Source: Basidiobolus meristosporus CBS 931.73
Lineage: Eukaryota; Basidiobolomycota; Basidiobolomycetes; Basidiobolales; Basidiobolaceae
DNA length: 64,000 nt
Assembly: GCA_002104905.1 (NCBI GenBank)
Contig: MCFE01000077.1
Span: 117,544 to 181,543 of the forward strand
Reading direction: 5' to 3'
Positions 63,766 through 64,000 of this stretch are shown here, piece after piece. A program made the translations under genes and the position numbers. The notes beneath the pieces are model-generated. The model did no database searches. It had not been told where the DNA came from and saw only the letters and a list, made by a program, of their open reading frames with translations. Positions within the stretch are counted from its first letter, which is position 1, and the number at the start of each line of letters is the position of its first letter.

Positions 63766-64000
63766 GGGTTAGGGTTAGGGTTAGGGTTAGGGTTAGGGTT
63801 AGGGTTAGGGTTAGGGTTAGGGTTAGGGTTAGGGTTAGGGTTAGGGTTAGGGTTAGGGTTAGGGTTAGGGTTAGGGTTAGGGTTAGGGTTAGGGTTAGGG
63901 TTAGGGTTAGGGTTAGGGTTAGGGTTAGGGTTAGGGTTAGGGTTAGGGTTAGGGTTAGGGTTAGGGTTAGGGTTAGGGTTAGGGTTAGGGTTAGGGTTAG
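63766..64000 (+). repeat. Telomere (TTAGGG)n at the chromosome end
   Basis: About 39 perfect TTAGGG units run to the window edge with no variant repeat. The junction (ATACTGGGTTAGGG) joins directly to retrotransposon pol sequence, with no subtelomeric spacer. Orientation (G-rich strand 5' to 3' rightwards) marks this as the right end of the chromosome. Confidence 0.97.

Overview
The window is the end of a fungal nuclear chromosome. About 36 kb of compact genes with short GT-AG introns is followed by about 28 kb of retroelement-rich subtelomere, ending in a terminal (TTAGGG)n array at the right edge. The gene content (Pho80-type cyclin, Atg22-like transporter, GPI-anchored wall-type protein, trihelix factor) is fungal. 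A clear Integrator subunit (INTS9), TTAGGG telomeres and strong CpG depletion of transposons favour an early-diverging, non-Dikarya fungus. Zoopagomycota/Entomophthoromycotina- or Mucoromycota-grade is my guess; I cannot name the species.

Core region (1-36 kb). In order: 3' part of a PC-esterase-type gene (+); F-box/LRR gene (+); Pho80-family cyclin (-); a protein with two PAM2 motifs (+); medium-chain acyl-CoA dehydrogenase (-); a GPI-anchored Pro-rich surface protein (+); mitochondrial release factor 1 (-, 8 exons), divergent from a coiled-coil protein (+, 5 exons); a tandem duplication of an HMG-box gene plus a small four-TM membrane protein gene, in which the second HMG copy is broken by one inserted base; a trihelix/Myb-like factor (+); importin beta-1 (-, 8 exons), divergent from mitochondrial ribosomal protein uS2m (+); INTS9 (-, 10 exons); a GH3 beta-N-acetylglucosaminidase/GNAT fusion (+); and an Atg22-like transporter (+). 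I derived exon junctions from splice sites and checked that reading phase is kept. The only unresolved coding junction in this part is in the F-box gene.

Subtelomere (36-64 kb). A decayed Ty3/gypsy element (about 36.2-41.1 kb) is followed by an LTR-like segment and a nearly complete but mutated Ty3/gypsy element (41574-46976) with 310-bp LTRs. The latter lies 10 bp upstream of a tRNA-Arg(CCU) gene. Then come a Cys-rich secreted protein, a berberine-bridge-enzyme pseudogene and a secreted RNase T2. From 53.1 kb a head-to-tail array of one full-length and several 5'-truncated LINEs (all minus strand) begins. Each LINE 3' end is fused to a TTAGGG-derived G tract. A third Ty3/gypsy element is inserted into the last LINE and is itself cut off within pol by the terminal telomere array.

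The most interesting system is the telomere-associated LINE. It has a C-tailed 3' hairpin that abuts the telomeric G-strand, an ORF2 without an initiating AUG in the same frame as ORF1 and separated from it only by UGA-CUA (a known leaky stop context), an altered endonuclease motif, and essentially no CpG across 3.7 kb of open reading frame. Together these suggest a lineage that extends chromosome ends by priming on telomeric 3' ends.
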